A stretch of 64,000 nucleotides of DNA from Solirubrobacteraceae bacterium (GTDB lineage: Bacteria > Actinomycetota > Thermoleophilia > Solirubrobacterales > Solirubrobacteraceae): contig JAUJPF010000013.1 in NCBI GenBank assembly GCA_030447275.1, forward strand, positions 1-64,000, read 5' to 3'. The position numbers were made by a program, and so were the translations under genes. Shown in pieces: positions 41,690-51,117 of the stretch. The notes beneath the pieces were generated by a model. The model did not search any database, was not told where the DNA came from, and worked only from the letters and a program-made list of their open reading frames with translations. Every line of letters begins with the position of its first letter. The first letter of the stretch is position 1.

Positions 41690-43892
41690 TCCCGCCGCGG
41701 CGCTTCCGAGCGTCGAGGAGGCGGTCGCCCTCGGCCTCACCGCGGCCGAGTACGCGCTCGTCGTCGACAAGCTCGGCCGCGCGCCGAACCAGGTCGAGCT
41801 CGCGATGTTCTCGCTGCTGTGGAGCGAGCACTGCTCCTACAAGCACTCCAGGAAGCTGCTGCGCACGCTGCCGACCGAGGGCCCGCGCGTCGTGATGGGG
41901 CCCGGGGAGAACGCCGGCGCGGTCGACGTCGGCGACGGCCTCGCGGTCGCGTTCAAGGTCGAGTCGCACAACCACCCGAGCGCGGTCGAGCCGTTCCAGG
42001 GCGCCGCCACCGGCGTCGGCGGCATCCTGCGCGACATCTTCGCGATCGGCGCGCGGCCGATCGCGGTGCTCGACTCGCTGCGCTTCGGCGAGCCGTCCTC
42101 GCCGCGGTCGCGCTTCCTGCTCGACGGCGCGGTGAGCGGGATCGGCCACTACGGCAACTCGATCGGCGTTCCGACCGTCGGCGGTGAGGTCTACTTCGAG
42201 GCCCCGTACGAGCAGAACTGCCTCGTCAACGCGATGGCGCTCGGGCTCGCGGAGTCGTCGCGGATGATCCGGAGCGCGGCGGCCGGCGTCGGCAACGTGC
42301 TCGTCCTCTTCGGCGCCTCGACCGGCCGCGACGGGATCGGCGGCGCGTCGGTCCTGGCCAGCGCCGAGTTCGGCGAGGCCGACGAGGACAAGCGCCCGAC
42401 GGTCCAGGTGGGCGACCCGTTCGAGGAGAAGAAGCTGCTCGAGTGCTCGCTCGAGCTGCTGGAGCGGGGGCTGCTGGTGTCGCTCCAGGACCTCGGCGCC
42501 GCGGGGTTGACGTCGTCGGCGTCCGAGATGGCCTCCAAGGGCGAGGTCGGCGTCGAGATCGACGTGTCGAAGGTGCCGCTGCGCGAGGCCGACATGGAGC
42601 CGTTCGAGGTCATGGTGTCCGAGTCGCAGGAGCGGATGCTGTGCGTCGTCGAGCCGGCGCGCGTCGGCGAGGTGCTCGCGCTGTGCCACAAGTGGGACGT
42701 CCACGGCACCGCGATCGGCACCGTGACCGACACCGGCCACGTGGTGGTGCGCGACGGCGACCGGGTCGTCGGCGACATGCCGGTCGCGGCGCTGGTCGAC
42801 GACTGCCCGCTGTACGACCTCGCGCCCGCCAAGCCGCCGCAGCCGCTCTACGCAGCGCCGGTCCGCACGCTCGAGCCGGGCGCGTCGCCGCGCGAGACGC
42901 TCCTCGCGCTGCTGAGCTCGCCGAACGTCGCCTCGCGGCTGCCGCTCTTCCAGCAGTACGACTGGCTCGTGCAGTCGCGGACGGTCCGCCGCCCCGCGCA
43001 GGCCGACGCCGCCGTGCTGCGCCTGCCGAACGGCCGCGCCGTCGCGACCTCGATCGACGGCAACGGCCGCAGGGTCGCGTGCGACCCCTACAACGGGACG
43101 GTCGCCAACGTGCTCGAGTGCGCGTCGAACCTGGCCTGCGTCGGGGCCGAGCCGCTCGGCACGACGAACAACCTGAACTTCGGCAACCCCGAGAAGCCGC
43201 ACATCGCGTGGCAGCTCACCGAGGCGGTGCGGGGGCTCGGCGACGCGTGCCGCGCGCTCGACGCGCCGATCGTCGGCGGCAACGTCTCGCTCTACAACGA
43301 GGCGGCCGACGGGCCGATCTACCCGACGCCCGTCGTCGGGATGGTCGGCGAGGTGCCCGACCCCGAGCGCGCGGGCCGGCTCGGGTTCTCTGAGACGGAT
43401 CCCACCCGCCCGGACGTCGTCGGCTTCGCCGGCCCGTTCCGCCCGCACCTGCCGGGGTCGGAGCTCGCGAAGCTCCGCGGCGAGCCGCTGCCCGACGGCC
43501 TGCCGGCGGCCGACGTCGCGGCGGTCCGCGCGGCGCAGGAGGCGATCCGCGACGCGGTCCGCGCGGGCGAGCTGTCGAGCGCGCACGACGTGGCGGAGGG
43601 AGGGTTCCTCGTCGCGGTCGCCGAGTGCTGCCTGGCCGGCGACGTCGGTGCGGTGCTCGACGTCGGCGCCTCCGACGACACCGACCGCCTCCTCTTCGGC
43701 GAGGCCCCGGGCGGCTTCGTCGTCTCGGGGCCCGAGGACGCCGTGCGGCGGCTCGCCGAGCGCGTCGAGCTCGACGTGTTCGGCCGCGTCGGCGGCGACG
43801 CGCTCGAGGTGACGGTCGGCGGCGAGCGGATCGACGTGCCGCTCGCCGAGCTGCGCGAGGCGCACCGCGCGCTCGCGCCGCTGTTCCCCTAG
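41670..43892 (+). CDS. purL: FGAM synthase large subunit PurL
   Basis: 740 residues from GTG 41670, the small PurL type that works with PurS and PurQ. MFSLLWSEHCSYKHSRKLL, KVESHNHPSAVEPFQGAATGVGGI, GGASVLASAEFGEADEDKRPTVQVGDPF and TTNNLNFGNPEKPHIAWQL are diagnostic. The frame is intact over 2.2 kb. Its TAG falls in a CTAG shared with the convergent lipoprotein gene. Confidence 0.95.
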   Translation: MSASPPSPAAALPSVEEAVALGLTAAEYALVVDKLGRAPNQVELAMFSLLWSEHCSYKHSRKLLRTLPTEGPRVVMGPGENAGAVDVGDGLAVAFKVESHNHPSAVEPFQGAATGVGGILRDIFAIGARPIAVLDSLRFGEPSSPRSRFLLDGAVSGIGHYGNSIGVPTVGGEVYFEAPYEQNCLVNAMALGLAESSRMIRSAAAGVGNVLVLFGASTGRDGIGGASVLASAEFGEADEDKRPTVQVGDPFEEKKLLECSLELLERGLLVSLQDLGAAGLTSSASEMASKGEVGVEIDVSKVPLREADMEPFEVMVSESQERMLCVVEPARVGEVLALCHKWDVHGTAIGTVTDTGHVVVRDGDRVVGDMPVAALVDDCPLYDLAPAKPPQPLYAAPVRTLEPGASPRETLLALLSSPNVASRLPLFQQYDWLVQSRTVRRPAQADAAVLRLPNGRAVATSIDGNGRRVACDPYNGTVANVLECASNLACVGAEPLGTTNNLNFGNPEKPHIAWQLTEAVRGLGDACRALDAPIVGGNVSLYNEAADGPIYPTPVVGMVGEVPDPERAGRLGFSETDPTRPDVVGFAGPFRPHLPGSELAKLRGEPLPDGLPAADVAAVRAAQEAIRDAVRAGELSSAHDVAEGGFLVAVAECCLAGDVGAVLDVGASDDTDRLLFGEAPGGFVVSGPEDAVRRLAERVELDVFGRVGGDALEVTVGGERIDVPLAELREAHRALAPLFP

Positions 43893-44425
43893 GAGAGCAG
43901 CTTGAGCGCCAGGCGGCGGTGCCGGCCGGCGCGGTACTCGAGCTGGATCTCCTCGCCGAGCGAGCCGGCGTCAGCCGGCTGGACGACGAGGAACTCGCCG
44001 CTCGGGCGGGGGCGCACGGTCTGGCCGGCGACGACGACGCGGCTGACGCCGGGGCGGACGATGCCGCCGACCAGCCGCGGGGCGCCGTTGCCGGCGCTGC
44101 GGACCTGGAGCGAGACGTCGGGGTCGCCCGCGCCCAAGCACTTGCCATCCTTGACGAGGCCCTCGGTGAGGCTCGTGTTCAGGGCGGCCATCACGCGCGG
44201 CCCGTTGGCGGTCAGGGTCCCGAGCCCGTGGCACTGCCGGTTCCCGCGGTCGCGGTAGGTGATCAGCGCGAAGGGCGCGAAGCCCGGATAGCTGACGGTC
44301 ATCGCGACGCGGGGGCTGTTCGCGGCGGGGCTGCTGTCGGCGCGCTTCTCGCCGCCGCACGCAACGAGTCCGGCCGCGGCGATCAGCGCCGCTCCAGCCG
44401 TGCCGACGGTGCGCAGGAGTCCCAC
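43889..44425 (-). CDS. Putative lipoprotein of unknown function
   Basis: 178 residues if GTG 44425 is used; ATG 44476 gives a longer, odd leader. The signal region ends with a lipobox: GAALIAAAGLVACGG. The mature protein (VAMTVSYPGFAPFALITYRDRGNRQCHGLGTL and VSRVVVAGQTVRPRPSGEFLVV) is beta-rich, with two further cysteines. No family recognised. Divergent from purF. Confidence 0.65.
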   Translation of the reverse strand: MGLLRTVGTAGAALIAAAGLVACGGEKRADSSPAANSPRVAMTVSYPGFAPFALITYRDRGNRQCHGLGTLTANGPRVMAALNTSLTEGLVKDGKCLGAGDPDVSLQVRSAGNGAPRLVGGIVRPGVSRVVVAGQTVRPRPSGEFLVVQPADAGSLGEEIQLEYRAGRHRRLALKLLS

Positions 44426-44474
44426 GGAGGGGATGATCGGCACCGCTGCTCCGATGTTGAGCGCGAACCTCTCC

Positions 44475-44513
44475 ATCTGGACGCTTCGAGGCCGGAGGCG
44501 AGAGCGTCCAGAT
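44475..44513. promoter_or_regulatory. 11-bp inverted repeat between purF and divergent lipoprotein gene
   Basis: ATCTGGACGCT and AGCGTCCAGAT are perfect arms with a 17-base spacer, 44 bases upstream of the purF ATG. It could be an operator for a purine-responsive regulator or an mRNA stem. No PurR gene is in the window. Confidence 0.45.
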
Positions 44514-44557
44514 TGGTTCGCCGCCGACCGACCCGCTACCGTTCTTTGCAGCCGATC

Positions 44558-46006
44558 ATGACGCTCGATACCCCAGAGCTCGATCCGCGCGACGGGCCGC
44601 GCGACGAGTGCGGCGTGTTCGGTGCCTACGCCCCTGGGCACGACGTCGCACGACTCACGTACTTCGCCCTCTACGCGCTCCAGCACCGCGGCCAGGAGTC
44701 CGCGGGCATCGCAACCTGCGACCGCGGGGGGCACGTCATGACCCTGCGCGACCGCGGACTGGTCAACCAGGTGTTCGACGAGCAGAAGCTACGGACGCTC
44801 GGCGGCGAGCTGGCGGTGGGCCACGTCCGCTACTCGACGACCGGCTCGGACGCGTGGGAGAACACGCAGCCCGTCTACCGCTCCGACCGCCACCAGCTCG
44901 CGCTGGCTCACAACGGCAACCTCATCAACGCCGTCGAGCTGCACTCCGAGCTGCGCGAGCAGGGCGTGAAGTTCCAGTCGACGTCGGACTCCGAGATCCT
45001 CGCCGCGCTGCTCGCGACGCACCCGGCCGAGAACATCGAGGACGCCGTCGCCGACGTGATGCACCGCGTCCACGGCGCGTACTCGACGGTCGTGATGACC
45101 AAGGACCGCGTCGTCGCCTTCCGCGACCCCGCGGGCCTGCGGCCGCTGGCGCTGGGCATGATCGGCGACCGCTACTGCGTCGCGTCGGAGTCGTGCGCGT
45201 TCGACATCATCGGCGCCACGTACCTGCGCGACGTGCTCCCGGGCGAGGTCGTGACGCTCGACGAGCGCGGCATCCGCACCCAGGTCGCCGTCGAGGGCGA
45301 GCGCGAGGCGTTCTGCGTCTTCGAGTACATCTACTTCGCGCGGCCCGACTCGCGCATGAACGGAACGCTGCTCCAGGCCGCCCGGGGTCGGATGGGGGAG
45401 ATCCTGGCCCGCGAGGCGCCGGCGCCGGACGCCGACCTCGTGATCGCGGTGCCCGACAGCGGCAACGCCGCCGCCCGCGGCTACGCCCGCGCCGCGGGGC
45501 TGCCCCAGGACGACGGGCTGATCAAGAACCGCTACGTCGCGCGCACGTTCATCCAGCCCGGGCAGGAGCTGCGCAAGCACGGCCTGCGGATGAAGTTCAA
45601 CCCGCTGCCCGAGATCGTCGGCGGCAAGTCGATCGTCGTGGTCGACGACTCGATCGTGCGCGGCAACACGACGCGCCAGATCGTCCAGATGCTGCGCGAC
45701 GCCGGCGCGCTCGAGGTCCACATGCGCATCTCGGCGCCGCCGATCAAGCACCCGTGCCACTACGGGGTCGACATGTCGACGCGCGAGGAGATGATCGCCC
45801 ACGGCCGGTCGGTCGAGGACATCGCGGCCGAGCTGGGGTGCGACTCGCTCGCCTACCTGTCGCTCGGCGGGGTCTACGAGGCGATCGGCGGCTCGCGCGA
45901 GAACCACTGCGACGCCTGCTTCACGGGCGAGTACCCGCTGTCGGGCACGGGCGAGGCGAACGGGAAGTTCGCGCTCGAGTCCGAGCTGCCGCTCGCGCGG
46001 GTCTGA
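44558..46006 (+). CDS. purF: Amidophosphoribosyltransferase
   Basis: 482 residues. First committed step of purine synthesis. It has a propeptide of 17 residues before the nucleophile Cys (RDECGVFGAY), FALYALQHRGQESAGIAT, the PRPP loop IVVVDDSIVRGNTTRQIVQML, and C-terminal cysteines (HCDACFTGEYP) consistent with the Fe-S form found in Gram-positive bacteria. Intact. Confidence 0.95.
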   Translation: MTLDTPELDPRDGPRDECGVFGAYAPGHDVARLTYFALYALQHRGQESAGIATCDRGGHVMTLRDRGLVNQVFDEQKLRTLGGELAVGHVRYSTTGSDAWENTQPVYRSDRHQLALAHNGNLINAVELHSELREQGVKFQSTSDSEILAALLATHPAENIEDAVADVMHRVHGAYSTVVMTKDRVVAFRDPAGLRPLALGMIGDRYCVASESCAFDIIGATYLRDVLPGEVVTLDERGIRTQVAVEGEREAFCVFEYIYFARPDSRMNGTLLQAARGRMGEILAREAPAPDADLVIAVPDSGNAAARGYARAAGLPQDDGLIKNRYVARTFIQPGQELRKHGLRMKFNPLPEIVGGKSIVVVDDSIVRGNTTRQIVQMLRDAGALEVHMRISAPPIKHPCHYGVDMSTREEMIAHGRSVEDIAAELGCDSLAYLSLGGVYEAIGGSRENHCDACFTGEYPLSGTGEANGKFALESELPLARV

Positions 46007-46018
46007 GACGCCGCGCGA

Positions 46019-46237
46019 CTAGCGCGTCGAGACGCGGACGGCGCGCAGGCGCTCGACCGGCGGCTGCTCGAGCGTCTTCGCCGGCGACGCCTTCAGCGCG
46101 CGGACGGTGGCCGGTCCGGCCGCTGCCCGGCCGTCGCCGTCCCGGTGCTCGGCGACGATCATCGCGAAGACGAGCGAGGCCGCGAGGGCGGCCGCCGCGG
46201 CGAGCAGCACGAGGCGGGCCGAGAGCGGATGGTTCAC
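46019..46237 (-). CDS. Small single-pass membrane or exported protein
   Basis: 72 residues from GTG 46237. One hydrophobic segment (ARLVLLAAAAALAASLVFAMIV) is followed by a basic, hydrophilic tail (ATVRALKASPAKTLEQPPVERLRAVRVSTR). No family recognised. The frame is open further upstream but lacks a signal there; this start was chosen because it places the hydrophobic segment near the N terminus. Convergent to purF. Confidence 0.5.
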   Translation of the reverse strand: MNHPLSARLVLLAAAAALAASLVFAMIVAEHRDGDGRAAAGPATVRALKASPAKTLEQPPVERLRAVRVSTR

Positions 46238-46348
46238 GGGGAGCGGAATCCCCGCGCGGCTCTGCGCCGAAACTGCGGCGACCCCGTGCCGGGAGCGCCG
46301 AGGCGACGGGTTTGCGGCCGATCGCGCCGCTAACGTCGCTCGTCCGCC

Positions 46349-48220
46349 ATGGACCAAGCCACGCTCCTCACGGACTCCGCCGCTCCGGCCCCGTGCCCCG
46401 CCGCCGCCGACCCCGCGGGCGGCGCGGGGACCGCCCCCGCCGCCGCCGCCACGGACCCCGCAGCCGCGCTCCAGCGCCGCTTCGGCTTCGCCGACTTCCG
46501 CCCTGGGCAGCGCGAGGCGGTCGAGGGTGCCCTCGCGGGGCGCGACGTCCTCGTCGTCATGCCCACCGGCGCCGGCAAGTCGCTCTGCTACCAGCTGCCC
46601 GCGCTCATGCGCGACGACCTCACCGTGGTCGTGTCGCCGCTCGTGTCGCTCATGCAGGACCAGGCCGAGGCGCTCGAGCGCGCGGCGCCGGGGTCGGTGG
46701 CGCTCGTCAACGCGCAGCGCGACGCGGACGCCAACCGCGCGGCGGTCTCGCGCGCCGTCCGCGGCGAGCACAAGCTGCTCTACGTCGCACCGGAGCGGTT
46801 CTCCTCGCCGGGGTTCCTCGAGCAGCTGCGCGACGCGCGCGTCGGGCTGTTCGTCGTCGACGAGGCGCACTGCGTCTCGCAGTGGGGCCACGACTTCCGG
46901 CCCGACTACTTCCGGCTCGCCGACGCGGCGCGGTGGCTCGGCGCGCAGGTGATCGTCGCGTCGACCGCCACGGCGACGCCGCAGGTCGCGGCCGACATCG
47001 TCCAGCGGCTGAGCCTCCGCGACCCGGTGAAGGTGGCCACGGGCTTCGACCGCCCGAACCTCTCGTTCGCGGTCGTGCCATGCCGCTCGCGCACGGACAA
47101 GGAGCGGCGACTGGTCGCCGCTCTCGAGCGCGAGGGGGCGCTGCCGGCCATCGTCTACGCGGGGACCCGCGCGCGGACGAGCGAGCTGGCCGAGCGGCTG
47201 GAGGTCGCGCTCGGCCGCGAGGTCGTCGCCTACCACGCGGGTCTGAGCCGCGACGCCCGCGCCGAGGCGCAGCGGCGCTTCATGTCGGGCGACGTCGACG
47301 TCGTCGTCGCCACCAACGCGTTCGGCATGGGCGTCGACAAGGCCGACGTGCGAACGGTGTGCCACGAGGCCGTGCCCGGGTCGGTCGAGGCGTACTACCA
47401 GGAGGCCGGCCGCGCCGGGCGCGACGGCGCCCCCGCGCGGTGCATGCTGTTCGCCGAGGGCCGCGACAAGGGGCTGCACGTCTTCTTCATCCAGCGCGGC
47501 GAGGTCCACGAGACGCAGGTGCTGCGGGTGGCGAAGACGCTCGCCCGCGCCGCGCCGGAGGGCCGCTACGACGTCGCGCTGACGGAGCTCGTCGACGACG
47601 ACTGCGAGGAGGACCAGGTCCGGGCGATCCTCGGCCACCTCGCCCGCGCCGGCGTGATCCAGCCGGCGCCGTCGTCACCCGACCGCGCGCGCGGCCGCTA
47701 CGCCGCCGCGTTCGACGGTCGCGCACGGGCCGCATGCCGGTCGTTCGCCGGCGAGGCGCAGCGGGTGCGCTGGCGGCAGTACCGGTCGGTGTGGGCGTTC
47801 GTCGAGTCCGACACGTGCCGGCGCGCCGCCGTCCTGCGCCACTTCGGCGACCGCGCGGCGCCCGCGCCCGCGCCGGGCGTGCCGTGCTGCGACGTCTGCG
47901 ACCCGCGGCTCGTGCCGGCGGCGCCCGCCGCCCTGCCGGCGCGGCTGGCGACCGGCGCGGCCGCGGGCAGCCTCGACGACGCGATCCTCGACGTCGTGCA
48001 GAGCGCCGACCCCACGGTCGGCCGCACGCGCGCCGTCGAGATCCTGCGCGGCGGGCGGTCCAAGGTCGTCAAGAAGTACTCCTACGACGGGCTGCCCGGC
48101 TACGGCTCGTTCGCGCACCTCTCGAACTCCGAGGTCCTCGAGCGCGTCGACGGCCTCATCACCGAAGGACGGCTGCGCTCCACCGGCGGCCACTACCCGA
48201 AGCTGGAGGCCGTGCCGTGA
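46349..48220 (+). CDS. recQ: RecQ-family ATP-dependent DNA helicase
   Basis: 623 residues. Low-complexity Ala/Pro-rich N-terminal 40 residues, then the helicase core: FGFADFRPGQREAVEGALAG, VVMPTGAGKSLCYQLPAL (Walker A), FVVDEAHCVSQWGHDFRPDY (DEAH), [13 protein letters not shown], and ATNAFGMGVDKADVRTVCHEAVPGSVEAYYQEAGRAGRDG. The RecQ zinc cysteines appear in a C-terminal CCDVCDPRL and an earlier CRRAAVLRHFG. No HRDC domain is obvious. The stop overlaps purN (GTGA). Confidence 0.92.
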   Translation: MDQATLLTDSAAPAPCPAAADPAGGAGTAPAAAATDPAAALQRRFGFADFRPGQREAVEGALAGRDVLVVMPTGAGKSLCYQLPALMRDDLTVVVSPLVSLMQDQAEALERAAPGSVALVNAQRDADANRAAVSRAVRGEHKLLYVAPERFSSPGFLEQLRDARVGLFVVDEAHCVSQWGHDFRPDYFRLADAARWLGAQVIVASTATATPQVAADIVQRLSLRDPVKVATGFDRPNLSFAVVPCRSRTDKERRLVAALEREGALPAIVYAGTRARTSELAERLEVALGREVVAYHAGLSRDARAEAQRRFMSGDVDVVVATNAFGMGVDKADVRTVCHEAVPGSVEAYYQEAGRAGRDGAPARCMLFAEGRDKGLHVFFIQRGEVHETQVLRVAKTLARAAPEGRYDVALTELVDDDCEEDQVRAILGHLARAGVIQPAPSSPDRARGRYAAAFDGRARAACRSFAGEAQRVRWRQYRSVWAFVESDTCRRAAVLRHFGDRAAPAPAPGVPCCDVCDPRLVPAAPAALPARLATGAAAGSLDDAILDVVQSADPTVGRTRAVEILRGGRSKVVKKYSYDGLPGYGSFAHLSNSEVLERVDGLITEGRLRSTGGHYPKLEAVP

Positions 48221-48822
48221 GCCCCGCGCTGGGGGTCGGGGTCCTGGCGTCGCGCTCGGGCACGAACCTCCAGGTGCTGCTCGACGCGCCGGACGTCGAT
48301 GTCGTCGCGGTCGCCTCCGACAAGCCGGACGCGGCGGCGCTCGAGCGGGCGCGGGCGGCGGGCGTCGAGACGCGGGTCTTCGCGCGCGAGGACTTCGCCG
48401 ACCGCAGCGAGCGCGACGCCGCGATGGCGCGCTGGCTCGAGGACCGCGGCGTGGGGCTGGTCGTGCTCGCCGGCTACACGCAGCTCGTCTCGCCGGCGTT
48501 CCTCGCGCGCTTCCCCCAGCGCGTCATCAACGTCCACCCGGCGCTGCTGCCCGCCTTTCCCGGCCTCGACGGGATCGGCCCTGCGATCGAGTACGGGGCG
48601 AAGGTCACCGGCGTGACCGTGCACTTCGTCGACGAGGGCGTCGACACCGGACCGATCATCCTCCAGCGCGCGCTCGAGGTCGGCGACGCGGCGGACCGCG
48701 ACGCGCTCCACGACAAGCTGCGCCCGCTCGAGCACGAGCTGCTGCCCGAGGCGGTCCGGCTCATCGCCGCGGGCCGGGTCGCGTTCGACCCGGCGAACCC
48801 GCGGCGCGTCGTGATCGCCTAG
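48217..48822 (+). CDS. purN: Phosphoribosylglycinamide formyltransferase
   Basis: 201 residues from GTG 48217. Transfers formyl from 10-formyl-THF to GAR. VGVLASRSGTNLQVLLDA, LVVLAGYTQLVSPAFLARFPQRVINVHPALLPAFPG (catalytic Asn and His), and VTVHFVDEGVDTGPIILQ (catalytic Asp) are all present. Coupled to recQ. Confidence 0.95.
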   Translation: MSPALGVGVLASRSGTNLQVLLDAPDVDVVAVASDKPDAAALERARAAGVETRVFAREDFADRSERDAAMARWLEDRGVGLVVLAGYTQLVSPAFLARFPQRVINVHPALLPAFPGLDGIGPAIEYGAKVTGVTVHFVDEGVDTGPIILQRALEVGDAADRDALHDKLRPLEHELLPEAVRLIAAGRVAFDPANPRRVVIA

Positions 48823-48843
48823 GGAGTCGCCGGACGGGGCAGC

Positions 48844-49116
48844 TCAGCCACCGCCGCCCTCGGCGTCCCTGCCGCCCGGCGGCTCGCCGCCGGCCCCCTC
48901 GGCGCCCTCGGCGTCCCGCGCGTCGTCGCCCTGCTGCGCGCCGGCCGACGCGTCCTGCCAGTCGCCGGCCACCGCCTGCGGCTGTGCGCGCTCGCGCTGC
49001 TGGTCGGCCTTCTCGTGCGCGGTCTCGAGATCCTCGCCGAGGCTCTCGAGCCCCTCCTCCATCTCGTCGGCCTCGCGCTCGAGCCCGCGGATCTGATCCT
49101 CTGGAACCTCGCTCAT
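48844..49116 (-). CDS. Small acidic coiled-coil protein
   Basis: 90 residues from ATG 49116. MSEVPEDQIRGLEREADEMEEGLESLGEDLETAHEKADQQRERA is strongly helical; the remainder is Gly/Glu/Asp-rich and probably disordered. No family recognised. Convergent with purN and divergent from purH. Confidence 0.6.
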   Translation of the reverse strand: MSEVPEDQIRGLEREADEMEEGLESLGEDLETAHEKADQQRERAQPQAVAGDWQDASAGAQQGDDARDAEGAEGAGGEPPGGRDAEGGGG

Positions 49117-49177
49117 CGCCCCTCCCTGTTCCCCTCCGGGCGCCAACCGACACCCACACGGCGTATCGTCTCCGCCC

Positions 49178-50767
49178 GTGCCCGAGGCCCAGCCCCTGAC
49201 GGCGGCGACGCAAGCACCGGTGAAGGTCCGGCGCGCGCTGCTCTCCGTGAGCGACAAGCGCGGGATCGTCGACTTCGCGCGCGGCCTCGCCGACCTCGGC
49301 GTCGAGCTGGTCTCGACCGGCGGGACGGCGGGCGCGCTCCAGGAGGCCGGCCTCGAGGTCCGCTCGATCACCGACTACACGGGCTTCCCGGAGATCATGG
49401 ACGGGCGGGTCAAGACCCTGCACCCGAAGCTCTACGCCGGCCTGCTCGCCGTCCGCGAGCACCCCGACCACGCGCAGGCGCTCTCCGACCACGACATCGA
49501 GCCCGTCGACCTGGTGTGCGTGAACCTCTATCCGTTCGAGCGGACCGCCGCCCGCCGCGGCGTCCCCGACAGCGAGGTCATCGAGAACATCGACATCGGC
49601 GGCCCGACGATGATCCGCGCGGCCGCGAAGAACCACGCGTACGCGGCGGTCGTCGTCTCGCCGGAGAGCTACGACGCGGTCCTCGACGAGCTGCGCATGG
49701 GCGACGGCGCGCTCGCACCCCAGACGCGCGAGGCGCTCGCGGGCGAGGCGTTCGCCTACACGGCGCGGTACGACACGTCGATCGCCCGCTGGTTCGCCGA
49801 GCGCAGCGAGGACTTCCCCGACCTCTACATCCGCGCGTACGAGAAGCTCGTCGACCTGCCGTACGGCGAGAACCCGCACCAGCGCGCCGCGTACTACACG
49901 CAGGTCGGCGCGCGGCTGCACGTGCTGTCGATGGTCCGCCAGCACCACGGCAAGCAGCTCTCCTTCAACAACCTGCTCGACCTCGACGCCGCGCGGCGGG
50001 TGGGCCGCGAGTTCGAGGTCCCGGCGTGCGTGATCGTCAAGCACAACAACCCGTGCGGCGCCGCCGTCGGCCGCACCGGCCTCGAGGCCTACGAGCGCGC
50101 GTTCGCCGCCGACCCGATCAGCGCGTTCGGCGGCATCGTGGTCGTCAACCGGCCGATCGACCTCGCGTTCGCCGAGAGGCTCGTCGAGCAGTTCGTCGAG
50201 GTGATCTTCGCGCCCGGCTACGACGAGCAGGCGCTCGAGCTGCTGCGCGAGCGCAAGAAGAACCTGCGGATCCTCGAGGACGACGAGCGCCGCGTGCCGC
50301 TGACCGGCGACAAGGACCTCAAGCAGGTGCTCGGCGGCCTGCTCGTGCAGGACCGCGACGCCGACGTCACCGACCGGTCGGAGATGGAGGTCGCGACGAG
50401 CCGCCACCCGAGCGAGGCCGAGTGGGGCGAGCTGCTGTTCGCCTGGAAGGTCGCCAAGCACGTGAAGTCCAACGCGATCGTGCTCAGCAAGGACCTCGCC
50501 ACCGCGGGCATCGGCGCCGGGCAGATGAGCCGCGTCGACTCCGTCCGGCTCGCGGTCGAGAAGAGCCGGGTCGACTCGCTCGAGGGCGCGGCGCTGGCGT
50601 CCGACGCCTTCTTCCCCTTCGCGGACGGCCCGCAGCTCGCGATCGAGCAGGGCGTGCGGGCGATCATCCAGCCCGGTGGGTCGGTGCGCGACGACGAGGT
50701 CGTCGCGGCGGCCGACGCCGCCGGGGTCGCGATGGTCCTGACGCGGCGCCGGCACTTCCGGCACTGA
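49178..50767 (+). CDS. purH: Bifunctional AICAR formyltransferase / IMP cyclohydrolase
   Basis: 529 residues from GTG 49178. N-terminal IMP cyclohydrolase: RALLSVSDKRGIVDFARGLADLGVELVSTGGTA, PEIMDGRVKTLHPKLYAGLLA. C-terminal AICAR transformylase: FEVPACVIVKHNNPCGAAVG (catalytic KHNNPCG), VDSVRLAVEKS and SDAFFPFADGPQLAIEQGVRAIIQPGGSVRDDEVV. Completes the IMP pathway in this window except for purM, purK and the FGAM steps already listed. Confidence 0.95.
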   Translation: MPEAQPLTAATQAPVKVRRALLSVSDKRGIVDFARGLADLGVELVSTGGTAGALQEAGLEVRSITDYTGFPEIMDGRVKTLHPKLYAGLLAVREHPDHAQALSDHDIEPVDLVCVNLYPFERTAARRGVPDSEVIENIDIGGPTMIRAAAKNHAYAAVVVSPESYDAVLDELRMGDGALAPQTREALAGEAFAYTARYDTSIARWFAERSEDFPDLYIRAYEKLVDLPYGENPHQRAAYYTQVGARLHVLSMVRQHHGKQLSFNNLLDLDAARRVGREFEVPACVIVKHNNPCGAAVGRTGLEAYERAFAADPISAFGGIVVVNRPIDLAFAERLVEQFVEVIFAPGYDEQALELLRERKKNLRILEDDERRVPLTGDKDLKQVLGGLLVQDRDADVTDRSEMEVATSRHPSEAEWGELLFAWKVAKHVKSNAIVLSKDLATAGIGAGQMSRVDSVRLAVEKSRVDSLEGAALASDAFFPFADGPQLAIEQGVRAIIQPGGSVRDDEVVAAADAAGVAMVLTRRRHFRH

Positions 50768-50808
50768 CCGTCCCGTTTCGCTCCCCCGGCGCGGGGTACG
50801 GAGCGGGC

Positions 50809-51039
50809 ATGGCTCGCCGTCATCGCATCGCCGCAGCCGTCGCCGCCGGAGCGATGGGTCTGTGCACCGCCGGCCTCGTAGCGTGCGGGGGCAGCGAGGG
50901 CAGCCGCGAGAACGTCGAGCGCGGCAACCTCGGCAACACGTCGCAGGGCCCGCAGACCGTCGAGACCGGGCCGACGACGCTGGGCTCGACCGGGGACACG
51001 CAGCCGACGGTCGACCAGACGCAGACCGCCGCGCCCTAG
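50809..51039 (+). CDS. Small putative lipoprotein
   Basis: 76 residues. Signal peptide with lipobox (IAAAVAAGAMGLCTAGLVACGG), followed by a short, low-complexity Thr/Gln/Gly-rich tail. Probably exported and lipid-anchored; no family recognised. The tail lacks predicted structure. Confidence 0.6.
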   Translation: MARRHRIAAAVAAGAMGLCTAGLVACGGSEGSRENVERGNLGNTSQGPQTVETGPTTLGSTGDTQPTVDQTQTAAP

Positions 51040-51117
51040 CTGCCGCGCGCCACCCTCGCAGCGCGGCTCGGCGTCCCCGCGCGTCCGTCCGCCCCGTGCC
51101 GCACACTCCTCGCCCCC

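Noticed and set aside
44608..48822. A 1404-codon plus-strand open frame across purF and recQ
   Set aside because: Most of it is a shifted shadow of purF and recQ; only the last 201 codons are purN.
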